The position numbers and the translations under genes were made by a program. Of a DNA stretch of 64,000 nt, positions 46,677 to 56,115 are shown piece by piece. Numbering within the stretch: position 1 is the first letter of the stretch; each line of letters opens with the position of its first letter. A model generated the notes under the pieces. The model did no database searches, was not told the DNA's origin, and worked only from the letters and a program-made list of their open reading frames with translations. Origin of the DNA: Macrolepiota albuminosa (Eukaryota; Basidiomycota; Agaricomycetes; Agaricales; Agaricaceae); assembly GCA_027475525.1 (NCBI GenBank), contig JAMWFC010000082.1, positions 3,040,115-3,104,114 of the forward strand. Reading direction: 5' to 3'.

Positions 46677-47969
46677 GTGGAGGCACTAGCACGGGCACAG
46701 GAAGTGCCCGAAGTAAAACCGGTGAGTATTTTTTATACTCCAGCAGGACAAGGGTGGCGTGAGGAGCCCCCACACATGCGTAACTATGACTGTAGGACAG
46801 ATATGTCAGGTCCGGATGGGCACGATAGTACCATGCTCAAGGTGGAGAGCGAGGCATCCGTGATGCCGTGCATGCCCATGGCCGAAACGTTGAGCGACAG
46901 AGTCGCGTATCAACGTATGCGCAATGGCGACCTCAGGACTAAGGGACAGTCCCTTATCGACGATCAGGGCATTGTATTTGAGGGCACTAAGCCCATTGAC
47001 AAGATGCATTGTCAATTCGTCATGCAGGGTCAGGAGAATCAAGCTTCTCCAGTTCCAGGGCGGCACAACGATCATGATCGAGGAGACTTCCCTGATCGAG
47101 ATGGCGCCATGAGATGTGATGTCCCTGGTAACAGCCGGGATGATGGCCCTAGGTCGATTCCTCGAGACGAGGGCAATTATGCCCACAGTCAAGGAGGCTC
47201 GGGACGTCCTCTGCAAAGTGGACGAGGGAAGTCACTTCCCCATGCCGCTGATTTGGCGACTAGATCCCCGGGTCAGCGGGAGGCCATTCAAATGCATTGT
47301 GAAGCCATGCACGATTGCCTGCATCGAGTAGTTGATGATGTCCTGGGTGTAACCTTACGGTTACCAGATGGAGTGAAGCTGTGTAAAGCAGACAGTAGGC
47401 ACATTCGCGCCTATACAGGCACGTCCAAGTTCAGCGACCTGGAAGATTGGGTGATGGATGTATGCACCCATCTCGCCATGTGCTTATATGGAGGCGACCA
47501 TATGGAACGAGAACAAATCTTTGTTCTTCCTGAGTTCTTGGCCAGAGAGGCCATGGGATGGTTTCAACGGGCAGTACTGCACGTCAACCGTGTCCAATAT
47601 GACTGGACGTTCAAAGGAGTCCTTACAGGACTGTACAATCGATTTGTACACCCCTTAACGCTCCAGGATGCAAGGTCGGACTTCCAGTCCGCCAAGTACA
47701 CCGAGAAGTTGGGAGTGCAAGGGTTCTATGATACCCTTAATGACCATGCCCAGAACATGGCAGTATACCTGGACGGGTATACAATGCTCGAAACATTCTT
47801 GGATGGCATTCCAGCGGATATGCGCCGCTATTTGATACGTGAGGACGGATTGTCCCCAGAAGTCAACGATGTGGAAGAATTTGTGGCATATGCCATCCAG
47901 TATGAGCAGTCTCTGAAGACTGCTAACCACTATGAACATCGGAGTAGACACAAAGGGGGACCCAGGTGA
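46677..47969 (+). CDS. Gag capsid region of A1
   Basis: Open frame of 430 residues. The first half is charged and low in complexity. The second half carries the retrotransposon capsid pattern: ADSRHIRAYTGTSKFSDLEDWVMD..., then LPEFLAREAMGWFQRAVL, FKGVLTGLYNRFVHPLTLQDARSDFQSAKY, QGFYDTLNDHAQNMAVYLDGYTMLE and FVAYAIQYEQSLK (each is part of a continuous Retrotrans_gag-like domain, about residues 240-420). Self-assembly of such capsids packages the element RNA. The frame ends at TGA 47,967 just before the nucleocapsid; A2 has a TGA at the same place. Confidence 0.8.
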   Translation: MEALARAQEVPEVKPVSIFYTPAGQGWREEPPHMRNYDCRTDMSGPDGHDSTMLKVESEASVMPCMPMAETLSDRVAYQRMRNGDLRTKGQSLIDDQGIVFEGTKPIDKMHCQFVMQGQENQASPVPGRHNDHDRGDFPDRDGAMRCDVPGNSRDDGPRSIPRDEGNYAHSQGGSGRPLQSGRGKSLPHAADLATRSPGQREAIQMHCEAMHDCLHRVVDDVLGVTLRLPDGVKLCKADSRHIRAYTGTSKFSDLEDWVMDVCTHLAMCLYGGDHMEREQIFVLPEFLAREAMGWFQRAVLHVNRVQYDWTFKGVLTGLYNRFVHPLTLQDARSDFQSAKYTEKLGVQGFYDTLNDHAQNMAVYLDGYTMLETFLDGIPADMRRYLIREDGLSPEVNDVEEFVAYAIQYEQSLKTANHYEHRSRHKGGPR

Positions 47970-48005
47970 CTACCGCCTGGTGGGACACCCTCACGGGGTC
48001 AGCAT

Positions 48006-48287
48006 GTGGAGACCTTCCTGGCCAAAAAGACCGATTTGGACCGTGACTGCAACACGCGGTTTGTTGTACGCAGAACCCCTGCTGTGAACCGAGGGTGGAG
48101 CCGCCCACGCCCAGATCGGGTGCCAGACGGAGAACATCCTAAACCAAGGCTGGACCTCAAACCGGCCAACCCACCAGGTCAGACGGGAACTTGTTTTATG
48201 TGTGGCCAACTAGGCCACTATGCTACCAACTGCCCTGCAAAGCCAGGAGCCCTGAGGAAGGGGTATACACCCCGCGCCCATCTTTGA
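48006..48287 (+). CDS. Gag nucleocapsid of A1, CCHC zinc knuckle
   Basis: Short frame with basic residues and a perfect zinc knuckle, CFMCGQLGHYATNC (Cys-x2-Cys-x4-His-x4-Cys), that binds element RNA. In frame with the capsid except for the TGA between them; ends at another TGA (48,285). Confidence 0.8.
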   Translation: METFLAKKTDLDRDCNTRFVVRRTPAVNRGWSRPRPDRVPDGEHPKPRLDLKPANPPGQTGTCFMCGQLGHYATNCPAKPGALRKGYTPRAHL

Positions 48288-48326
48288 GCTGCACATACTG
48301 CAGCCGCGAGTGGGAGTGATGGAGAT

Positions 48327-49061
48327 GTGTCTGCCGAGTCTGAGGCAGAGCACCCCACAAACAACCAGGAGCCCCCAGAGGAGGCATCGGGCGCCGAGCC
48401 CAAGAGTGTGGTCGTGGAGGGGGAGGAGTATGTCACAGTCGACGTATATGACGACGTCTACGACAATGAGTACTACAGTCGCGACAGCGACTCTGAGTGC
48501 CTAGCGGCGATGATGGATTGGCCGTCCACCAATGATCCCAAACGGAATAATGTGGTTCGGATGAAGAAGGTGACTCTTCGTCATGCAGAGGGCACGTTGC
48601 AGCGCCCTACATTGAAACGAGCAGACAAGGAGTGCCTGGTCTTGTATGTGGACATAGACGGCCACAAGGCATGGACCCTATGGGACTCTGGGAGTACTAC
48701 ATCAGGCATAACACCCCAGTTCGCCCATGTGTACGGAATATCCATGCAGGAGTTGGATACGCCATTGGCGTTACAGCTGGGCACTGTAGGGAGCCAAGCC
48801 ATGGTGCAGTATGGGACAAATATGACTGTCCAAACGCCGGGCTCATGTAGCCAGGAATACATGGATGTAGCGAACTTCGATTGCTACGATATGATACTGG
48901 GAACGCCATTCATGCGGCATAACAAAGTCATACTAGACTTTGACCACTGTCAGGTACTAGTGAATGGGAAAGTGATCCCAGCCAAACGAGCTACAGCAGA
49001 CGACACTGATAATCGTCTGCGACGTCATCGCACTATGGAGAAACGCAAGGACTCTCCATGA
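48327..49061 (+). CDS. Retropepsin-like aspartic protease of A1
   Basis: 244 residues. Acidic N-terminal spacer, then KAWTLWDSGSTTSGITPQF with the catalytic Asp-Ser-Gly, and NFDCYDMILGTPFMRHNKV, the flap-to-second-core ILG segment. One such domain acts as half of a homodimer that cuts the Gag-Pol polyprotein. The frame ends MEKRKDSP then TGA; F and A2 also have TGA at the aligned position. Confidence 0.8.
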   Translation: MSAESEAEHPTNNQEPPEEASGAEPKSVVVEGEEYVTVDVYDDVYDNEYYSRDSDSECLAAMMDWPSTNDPKRNNVVRMKKVTLRHAEGTLQRPTLKRADKECLVLYVDIDGHKAWTLWDSGSTTSGITPQFAHVYGISMQELDTPLALQLGTVGSQAMVQYGTNMTVQTPGSCSQEYMDVANFDCYDMILGTPFMRHNKVILDFDHCQVLVNGKVIPAKRATADDTDNRLRRHRTMEKRKDSP

Positions 49062-49076
49062 CTTGGCCGGCGCAGA

Positions 49077-49430
49077 GTGCTGGCCGTGGAGGATGTGGAG
49101 GAGGAAGTGCAGGCTATGCCTGGACTGAGCGCAGACCACAATGTGGTAATGATGAGCGAGGAGGAGTATCAAGCCTCCAAGAAGAGCAACGAGCGAATAA
49201 TCACTCCTGAGATTCGAGGCGCAAAGCCTCCAGACAAACGCCATCGAAAGGCGAGACAACGGGAGGACTCAGTGGATGTAGGTCCACCTACGTCCTCATG
49301 AGTCAAGTTGGAAGACTTGAAAGACAGCATCTGAGAGGCGGAAGCCTCAGGAGAGGGGGACACACGGTCCCTATGGGAGCGACCAGCCCCCCTGCCGGAG
49401 TACGACTGGGCATACGACCCCCAAATGCCG
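49077..49430 (+). pseudogene. Protease-RT spacer of A1
   Basis: Acidic linker with MMSEEEYQASKK, comparable to MSEEEFQGTLKK in F. Broken by TGA at 49,299 and again near 49,333; at both codons A2 has CAA, so both derive from CGA. Confidence 0.6.
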
Positions 49431-50056
49431 CAAGAGTGGAACGAGCTGGTGGCAGCCATGTGTGCACAAAATGCGCACCAGAGACGGATGACCGTCAAAC
49501 CAGCGTATCACCAGCCAGCCTCGGATGAGGTGTCCGTAGCGTACTCACTTGTACGTGAGGGAAAAAGCCTCGTGGCTTATAAGGCAGCGGCAGCGGGTGC
49601 TCCGCTGAGACTACATATACCCAATGACAGTGTCAATTGGGTGCTTGCAATGCGTGAGCAGTATGCACCGCCGCCTTGGCCACCCTCAGAGACGGTGGAA
49701 GTACTTCCCCCGGTACATATGAAGGGGAAGCAGAAGGCGACAAGCCTTCGTGAGGAAGATATTCCTCGGTTGCGTCAGCAATGGCAAGAAGAATTTGCTG
49801 ACATGGTCAACAGGACCAAGGAGGAGCTTCCGCCATGGTGGGAGGTGAACCATGAGATCAATCTCATAGACGAGAGCAAGCAGTATAAGTACCACTTGCC
49901 GTGCTGCCTGCACGCCCTCCAGGAGCAACTACGCGATAAGACTAATCGCTATTTGAATGCTCAATGGTGGTCCCCATGCACCACCGCACCATTATTGTGC
50001 ATCCCGAAGAAGGATGGAACCCTTCAAACAGCTCTTGATGCGCGTCAGCGCAATGA

Positions 50057-50210
50057 CAACACCATAAAGGATGTAACTCCTTTACCAGATCAGGAGGTGA
50101 TCCGGGAAGATGTGGCTCGGGCGAAGTATCGCTCAACACCATAAAGGATGTAACTCCTTTACCAGATCAGGAGGTGATCCGGGAAGATGTGGCTCGGGCG
50201 AAGTATCGCT
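50057..50210. repeat. 77-base tandem duplication in A1 RT
   Basis: Exact copies 50,057-50,133 and 50,134-50,210. Confidence 0.95.
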
Positions 50211-50263
50211 CAAAGATTGACCTTACTGACGCTTATGAGCAGGTGTGCATTCACACCGAGGAT

Positions 50264-50417
50264 GTACCCAAGACCGTATTTGCATCGATCATGGGCACAT
50301 TCACGAGCAATATAATGCAGATTGGAGACTGTAATGCTCCGTACCCAAGACCGTATTTGCATCGATCATGGGCACATTCACGAGCAATATAATGCAGATT
50401 GGAGACTGTAATGCTCC
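50264..50417. repeat. 77-base tandem duplication in A1 RT
   Basis: Exact copies 50,264-50,340 and 50,341-50,417. Confidence 0.95.
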
Positions 50418-50887
50418 AGCAACTTTCAGAGGCTAATGACCTCTATCTTCGAGACGTAATAGGACGTTTTATGCACGTCTACTTAGATGACATATTCATC
50501 TACTCGGATACTATGGAGGAGCATGAGCAGCACCTCAGAGTCGTATTCGAATGACTGCGCAAGTACAAGTTGTACTTGAAGTGGAAGAAATGTGAGCTCT
50601 ATGCTCAGAGTATAGACTGCCTAGGGCATGTCATAGATGAGCGGGGTATCCACCCCAATCAGGACAAGCTCAATCGCATTCAGGAGTGGCGAACACCCCA
50701 AAACTACAATGACATCCAACGGTTCGTTGGTCTTGTCAACTACATATTGAGCTTCTTGCCCAATGTCACAGCCTATACTGGGCCACTTATGGCCATGACA
50801 CAGAACAGGTCACCATTCAATTGGAGGCCGTTGCATCAGCAGTGCTTTGAGATGGTCAAACGGATCTGTACGAAGACTCCGGTGATT

Positions 50888-51041
50888 CGACCAATCGACC
50901 CTAGACAGGACGAGCTGATATGGCTCATTTGTGATGTGTCCAAGACAGGCATCGGAGCCATGTACGACCAATCGACCCTAGACAGGACGAGCTGATATGG
51001 CTCATTTGTGATGTGTCCAAGACAGGCATCGGAGCCATGTA
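50888..51041. repeat. 77-base tandem duplication at A1 RT-RNase H border
   Basis: Exact copies 50,888-50,964 and 50,965-51,041. Confidence 0.95.
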
Positions 51042-51501
51042 TGGCCAGGGAAGCAGCTGGCAGATGTGCCGCCCAGCAGGGTTCATGTCAAAGAAGTTCA
51101 CGACGGCCCAGCAAAACTATGCGGTGCACGAGCTGGAGACTCTCGCCATACTCGAGGCCCTCCTCAAGTGGGAGGATAAGCTGATGGGATATCCCATCCA
51201 CATCATAACGGACCACAAGGCCCTTGAGTTCTTCAAAACTCAGGTGAACTTGTCACCGCGTCAGCGACGGTGGATAGACTACATGTCGAGATACCAGTTC
51301 GACATCACCTATGTTAAAGGTGAACTCAACAAAGTGGCAGACTGCTTGTCACGCTACTTTGAGAGTGATGTAGTTGGGGAGGCTCACGAGCCTCATGAGT
51401 ATGTGCAGGCAGACTGCTGCATAGACCCTGATGGAGAGGATTTACCTCTCCACCGATACCAGGAGCTCAGGAAGCATGTCCTGGAAGTAACTGCTGCATA
51501 G
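51013..51501 (+). CDS. RNase H domain of A1
   Basis: SKTGIGAMYGQ, PAGFMSKKFTTAQQNYAVHE, LLKWEDKLMGYPIHIITDHK, RQRRWIDYMSRYQFDITYVK and NKVADCLSRYFESD form the RNase H part of gypsy RT, which removes the RNA strand of the hybrid. The last codons are altered by the 77-base duplication at 51,413. Confidence 0.8.
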   Translation: MSKTGIGAMYGQGSSWQMCRPAGFMSKKFTTAQQNYAVHELETLAILEALLKWEDKLMGYPIHIITDHKALEFFKTQVNLSPRQRRWIDYMSRYQFDITYVKGELNKVADCLSRYFESDVVGEAHEPHEYVQADCCIDPDGEDLPLHRYQELRKHVLEVTAA

Positions 51502-51566
51502 ACCCTGATGGAGAGGATTTACCTCTCCACCGATACCAGGAGCTCAGGAAGCATGTCCTGGAAGTA
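51413..51566. repeat. 77-base tandem duplication in A1 pol
   Basis: Exact copies 51,413-51,489 and 51,490-51,566. Confidence 0.95.
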
Positions 51567-51637
51567 CGCGCTATGCGTGACAATGAACGGAGGTGAAGCA
51601 CTCGCCTCAGAGAGCAGCGTGAAGAGTGGGACATAGC

Positions 51638-51791
51638 CGCCCAGTTGCTCAAGGAGCATGAAGCCGTGGACCCAGTGTCCACTGGGGAGCACGAGCGCCC
51701 CGATATACCCATTACGCCCAGTTGCTCAAGGAGCATGAAGCCGTGGACCCAGTGTCCACTGGGGAGCACGAGCGCCCCGATATACCCATTA
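51638..51791. repeat. 77-base tandem duplication in A1 pol
   Basis: Exact copies 51,638-51,714 and 51,715-51,791. Confidence 0.95.
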
Positions 51792-52882
51792 CGCTTGCAG
51801 AGATGCTCGAAGGCGAATTGCCTTCATCCCAGCCCCCTAGCCTGGTCAACGATGACTTCTGGAAGGAAGTGGTGCAGGACTATGGCGATGATTCTCTCTT
51901 CGCCGAGATACTCGCCAATCCTGACGACCATCCTCGGTTCAGGCATGAGCCTGGTGGACTGATCACAACGGAGAACCATCAAAGGGTGGCAGTGGTATGC
52001 CTCCCTTGTACGCGAACCATTATCACATGGGTCTTGGACCAGGCCCATGCACTGGTGGGGCACTTTGGTGCCTCCCGGACGTTGGGCTACATCTGAAGAT
52101 GGTATTGGTGGCCACGTATGGCCCAAGAAGTGACTAAGTTTTGCGCCTCATGCGCAGTGTGTCAGAGGGCAAAGTTGCCTCCTGGATCCCCTCCCGGGAA
52201 GCTACACCAGCTACCAGTACCGGTGAAACCTTGGGACTCCATTGGAATGGACTTCGTAGGTCCCTTTCCTGAGTCCAGAGGGTTTGATTACCTCTGGGTG
52301 GTCATCTGCCGCATGACGAGTATGGTGCACCTCATACCGGTGCGAACTACGCTGACGGCTAAGGAGCTGTCATGGATCTACCTGAGGGAGATCGTTAGGC
52401 TGCATGGGCTGCCTAGCACCATTGTGAGCGACCGTGACTCAAAGTTCACGTCTCAATGGTGGAGGGAACTCCACAAACTGTTAGGAGCGCGACTCCTCAT
52501 GTCGACGTCCTTCCATCCTCAAACGGATGGGCAGACAGAGCAGGCTAACCGCAGTATAGGTCAGATTCTGAGGGCAGTTGTTCGCTCTGACCAACGGGAC
52601 TGGGTGGACTGGTGTCCACTCACTGAGTTTGCGATTAACGCGAGTATCTCAGATACCACAGGGTATGCGCCCTTTGAGCTCAACGGAGGGTACTTGCCCT
52701 CCATGCTGCACGAGGTTCGTGCTGATACGGTGGCTCACCGCGGAGTTGTCGAGTTTGCCAGGCAGGCCCTGGAGAACATTGCGGCGGCGCATGACGCCAT
52801 CATAGAGGCGCTCACCGCGGAGTTGTCGAGTTTGCCAGGCAGGCCCTGGAGAACATTGCGGCGGCGCATGACGCCATCATAG
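51722..52882 (+). pseudogene. Integrase of A1
   Basis: N-terminal zinc domain: HALVGHFGASRTLGYI, a TGA near 52,096 (F has Arg), then WWPRMAQEVTKFCASCAVC. Catalytic core: DSIGMDFVGPFPES, IVSDRDSKF and SFHPQTDGQTEQANRSIGQ, carrying the Asp, Asp and Glu. Inserts the DNA copy into the chromosome. A 77-base duplication at 52,733 and a TGA near 52,888 separate it from the C-terminal part. Confidence 0.85.
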
Positions 52883-52886
52883 AGGC
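52733..52886. repeat. 77-base tandem duplication in A1 integrase
   Basis: Exact copies 52,733-52,809 and 52,810-52,886. Confidence 0.95.
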
Positions 52887-52953
52887 GTGAGTCTTTCAAG
52901 CAAAAAACACCAATCACCGCAGGCGAGCAGAACCACCAATAGCAGTAGGAGCG

Positions 52954-53492
52954 TTGGTGTACCTATCAACGCGTAATCTGAGGCTCCCAAAGGGACGGGC
53001 GAGTAAACTCTGCCCAAAATGGGTAGGCCCATACCGCGTTCTAGACACAGAGCCAAGTACCTCCAACTACGTGTTGGAGCTGCCTCTGGCATTACAGGAA
53101 CGACGCATCGTTCCTAAGTTTCATATGTCGCTGTTGCGACCTTACAGCGCGTCTGACGATGCGCTATTCCCTAACAGGGCAACCCTGGGCCCCTATGATT
53201 TTGGGGCTCGAGACGATGATGAATGGTTCGTCGAGTGCATAATTGGGCACCGGTGGACTGAGCGTAACACGCTCGAGTTTGAGGTACAATGGTCCCTTGG
53301 GGACACAACATGGGAGCCACACTCCCATTGCTCCAAGTTGGCAACACGCTCGAGTTTGAGGTACAATGGTCCCTTGGGGACACAACATGGGAGCCACACT
53401 CCCATTGCTCCAAGTTGGTGGCACTTGACCATTATTTGGAGTTGAAGGGCGTTAAGTGCCCACATCAATTAAGTAAGCATGCCGGTGCTTAA
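52954..53492 (+). pseudogene. Integrase C-terminus and chromodomain of A1
   Basis: Includes RASKLCPKWVGPYRVLDTEP (the GPY/F module), then RIVPKFHMSLLRPY, and the chromodomain (FVECIIGHRWTERNTLEFEV, QWSLGDTTWEPH, ALDHYLELKGV). Chromodomains of this type direct chromovirus integration to particular chromatin. Interrupted by a 77-base duplication at 53,266. The original stop lies about 53,490. Confidence 0.8.
53266..53419. repeat. 77-base tandem duplication in A1 chromodomain
   Basis: Exact copies 53,266-53,342 and 53,343-53,419. Confidence 0.95.
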
Positions 53493-53588
53493 TTTGATCG
53501 GCAGTGCCGATCACGGTTTGGCTGAGTTGGTCAGCAGCTGTGGCTGAAACACGTCTTAAAAGGCGAAATTTCTTTTTCGCCTTTTTCC

Positions 53589-53622
53589 CTCAACCATGGA
53601 CAACATGCCCGTGGATCAGTCT

Positions 53623-53654
<32 letters not shown>

Positions 53655-53699
53655 CCTTGAGTTTGCTCAACCATGGACAACATGCCCGTGGATCAGTCT

Positions 53700-53731
<32 letters not shown>

Positions 53732-53742
53732 CCTTGAGTTTG
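53589..53742. repeat. 77-base tandem duplication at A1 ORF3 start
   Basis: Exact copies 53,589-53,665 and 53,666-53,742, duplicating the start codon and Gln run. Confidence 0.95.
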
Positions 53743-54063
53743 CACCGTCAGTCTTACCGTCGGCTGAGGGGGGGGCAGATGGCTCCCCCGCTGACCCAAA
53801 ATGCGCCCCAGTGGGGACAATCGCAACCAGCTGTGGGCTTTCCACAGCAGCAGCAACCACCAGCGGCGGGCTACCTGCTGCAGCAGCCGGTGATCAGTGG
53901 CTATCCGCCACTTCAACCCATGCAGGGCAACTTCATGCCCCAGAACGCACCTGTGGGCGGCTATCAGCCCCAACAACCAGTATCGGGCACTTATGCGCCA
54001 CATCACACAGAGGGCCAATCCCAACAACAGGCCTACAGGGGGCTAGTCAGCCCCCAAGCAGCG

Positions 54064-54217
54064 CCAGGATAGGGGCAGTTTGCCCCCGCTATGGCGAGAG
54101 GGGCTATGGGCGCACATCCTTTGCCCCAGTTTACCGCCCCCCAGGATAGGGGCAGTTTGCCCCCGCTATGGCGAGAGGGGCTATGGGCGCACATCCTTTG
54201 CCCCAGTTTACCGCCCC
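54064..54217. repeat. 77-base tandem duplication in A1 ORF3
   Basis: Exact copies 54,064-54,140 and 54,141-54,217. Confidence 0.95.
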
Positions 54218-54591
54218 AGCGCACTACCCTGGGATGGGTGGTGTGCCCATAATGATGCCGTACCCCCTGGCTGTACCTACAGCGACTCGCATGTCGCAAG
54301 CCAAGGGAGGCTCATTGACAATCTAGAGGGACGCAAAGCGAGGCCACCGCGGCCATGAGAGCACAGAAACTCTCAGTCCAGGACAGAGCATCAGTTCATC
54401 TGATGCACGGAGAGCTTGGCCAAGCTCTCCTTGCTACAGCAGCTGGAAATGCCGCACCAATCCGAGCCCAGCTCGGAAGAAGAGTCGCGTCCTCAACGCG
54501 ACAAAGGAAAAGCATGGGCTGTCGAGCCCAGTCACAACCAGGACTTAGTCCTGGCTACCCTTCTCCAACGTCTGGGAGACAACGAGTACGA

Positions 54592-54745
54592 TGTACCTGC
54601 AGAGTCATCATTCCTCCACGATGCGGAGGCAGTCGTCCTCATCTGCCGGATGATAGACGACATGGATCTGTACCTGCAGAGTCATCATTCCTCCACGATG
54701 CGGAGGCAGTCGTCCTCATCTGCCGGATGATAGACGACATGGATC
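54592..54745. repeat. 77-base tandem duplication in A1 ORF3
   Basis: Exact copies 54,592-54,668 and 54,669-54,745, duplicating the SFLHD block. Confidence 0.95.
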
Positions 54746-54854
54746 ATATGGCTCAGCTCGTAAGCGGCAGACTACACCCCCGAGTCGGGACACCGACTCC
54801 AGCAAAAGGGCGCGTCGCAAGGAGTGGAGGACGCGCCCTCCCACTTGATTAAGT

Positions 54855-55008
54855 CGAGCATTGCTGCCCCCAGCCAGGAGGCCAGCCTAGGATGGGACAT
54901 CCTTCTCTATGAAGATGTCCCTGCTCCAGCCCGAGCATTGCTGCCCCCAGCCAGGAGGCCAGCCTAGGATGGGACATCCTTCTCTATGAAGATGTCCCTG
55001 CTCCAGCC
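54855..55008. repeat. 77-base tandem duplication in A1 ORF3
   Basis: Exact copies 54,855-54,931 and 54,932-55,008. Confidence 0.95.
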
Positions 55009-55074
55009 GCCCCCCGGCTTATCCAGCGCCTCGCCAGCGGCACGTCTGAGGTCGCGTCTTCACGACCAGTATCC

Positions 55075-55476
55075 GTGGTCTCCACCACGTACTCTGGGGA
55101 GCAGAGTTCCAGGGGCGTGAGCACACGCCCCACTGAGGCCAAGGCCTCACAACCCCGAAAGGATCGTCGGGGTAAGCAACCGGAAGGGCACGCATATGTC
55201 AACATGCACTTCCCTGAGAATGCCCCGAAAGGGGCCCCAGGAGCTAACATCCCCTTTTTACCCGCAATACTGGTAGAGGGCCCGCCAGCCCGACTCCTGC
55301 GGTGTGTGTGGGCAATGGACCCATGGTCTGAGAAGTCAGAGCCGGAGAGGCTGCCATCTCCGCCCTCCGACAACAATTGGTATGAGGAGCCTGAAGAGGC
55401 TTGTATGGAATCCCCTGTGCCGCACGAGACGGCAGCACAACATATGACGCGTGAACAGCGCAACAGCAATCGATGA
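55075..55476 (+). CDS. ORF3 middle segment of A1
   Basis: 133 residues in one frame: basic (KDRRGKQPEGHAYVNMHFPE), then KGAPGANIPFLPAILVEGPP, then acidic (DNNWYEEPEEAC), ending at a TGA just before the C-terminal domain. Collinear with A2 35,350-34,788. No recognised domain. Confidence 0.55.
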   Translation: MVSTTYSGEQSSRGVSTRPTEAKASQPRKDRRGKQPEGHAYVNMHFPENAPKGAPGANIPFLPAILVEGPPARLLRCVWAMDPWSEKSEPERLPSPPSDNNWYEEPEEACMESPVPHETAAQHMTREQRNSNR

Positions 55477-55723
55477 GCCAAGATGGAGCGTTGGGCGCAG
55501 GATAGCACCAAGCAAGGAGCTGCCCTCCTTGAGGACCAAACCGGGTGCATTCCTGATGCACTCGGTGTTGTGATCTATTATGATCACACTATTGAGCGCC
55601 AGAACTCATTCTTTGGCGCGGGGTTAGCTCCCCAATTCTATTGGTTGCCAGTGACCAATACCATCTTCATCAGGCAAGAAGCCTGCGCAGCCAGGTCCTT
55701 TGAGACCAATAAAGAGGGCAACG

Positions 55724-55877
55724 CTGCGGCGACGCCCCACAACAGTAAGGTGTACCAAGTGGCACCTCGTGGGTTTCCCCGCAGTCCTCGAGAAGTCCGC
55801 CTGCGGCGACGCCCCACAACAGTAAGGTGTACCAAGTGGCACCTCGTGGGTTTCCCCGCAGTCCTCGAGAAGTCCGC
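55724..55877. repeat. 77-base tandem duplication in A1 ORF3
   Basis: Exact copies 55,724-55,800 and 55,801-55,877. Confidence 0.95.
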
Positions 55878-55961
55878 AGACTTCATGCACTGGTTAACAA
55901 CCAGTTTACGCCGATTTGTCAGCGTCAGTTGGGCTACCTCTTGCTCAACGAATTCAAGCGG

Positions 55962-56115
55962 GTGGCGCTCAACTGCCACCCTACGGCCCGAGACAGAGCT
56001 ATGTCTCATTTACTCGATGAGGTCAAGTATAGGACCATGTGGCGCTCAACTGCCACCCTACGGCCCGAGACAGAGCTATGTCTCATTTACTCGATGAGGT
56101 CAAGTATAGGACCAT
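55962..56115. repeat. 77-base tandem duplication in A1 ORF3
   Basis: Exact copies 55,962-56,038 and 56,039-56,115. Confidence 0.95.

Larger units (their letters stand above)
49425..50995 (+). pseudogene. Reverse transcriptase of A1 (three 77-base duplications)
   Basis: Motifs in order: PPWWEVNHEINLID (about 49,840), APLLCIPKKDGTLQTALDARQRND (49,987; read in two pieces), KIDLTDAYEQV (50,213), NIMQIGDCNAP, the catalytic box VYLDDIFIYSD (about 50,478), HEQHLRVVFE followed by TGA where F has Trp, IDCLGHVIDERGI and RFVGLVNYI. Duplications at 50,057, 50,264 and 50,888 break the frame; the copy is otherwise close to complete. It converts element RNA to DNA. Confidence 0.85.
53596..54852 (+). pseudogene. 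ORF3 N-terminal part of A1 (Gln/Pro-rich, then SFLxD block)
   Basis: Starts MDNMPVDQSEQQQ about 105 bases after pol, with a CAG-type Gln run, then 130 or so residues rich in Gln, Pro, Gly, Ala and Tyr (GFPQQQQPPAAGYLLQQ). It continues through MRAQKLSVQDRA and DVPAESSFLHDAEAVVLICR to DHMAQLVSGR. The SFLHDAEAVV block matches F and G. Four 77-base duplications (53,589, 54,064, 54,592, 54,855) break one frame into pieces. Composition resembles low-complexity RNA-binding or condensate-forming tails, but that is only a compositional likeness. No signal peptide. Confidence 0.65.

Noticed and set aside
50057..56115. Dense exact repeats of uniform length, at first sight like an array
   Set aside because: Each is a single tandem pair of local coding sequence, not a common repeat with spacers. 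Not a CRISPR array.
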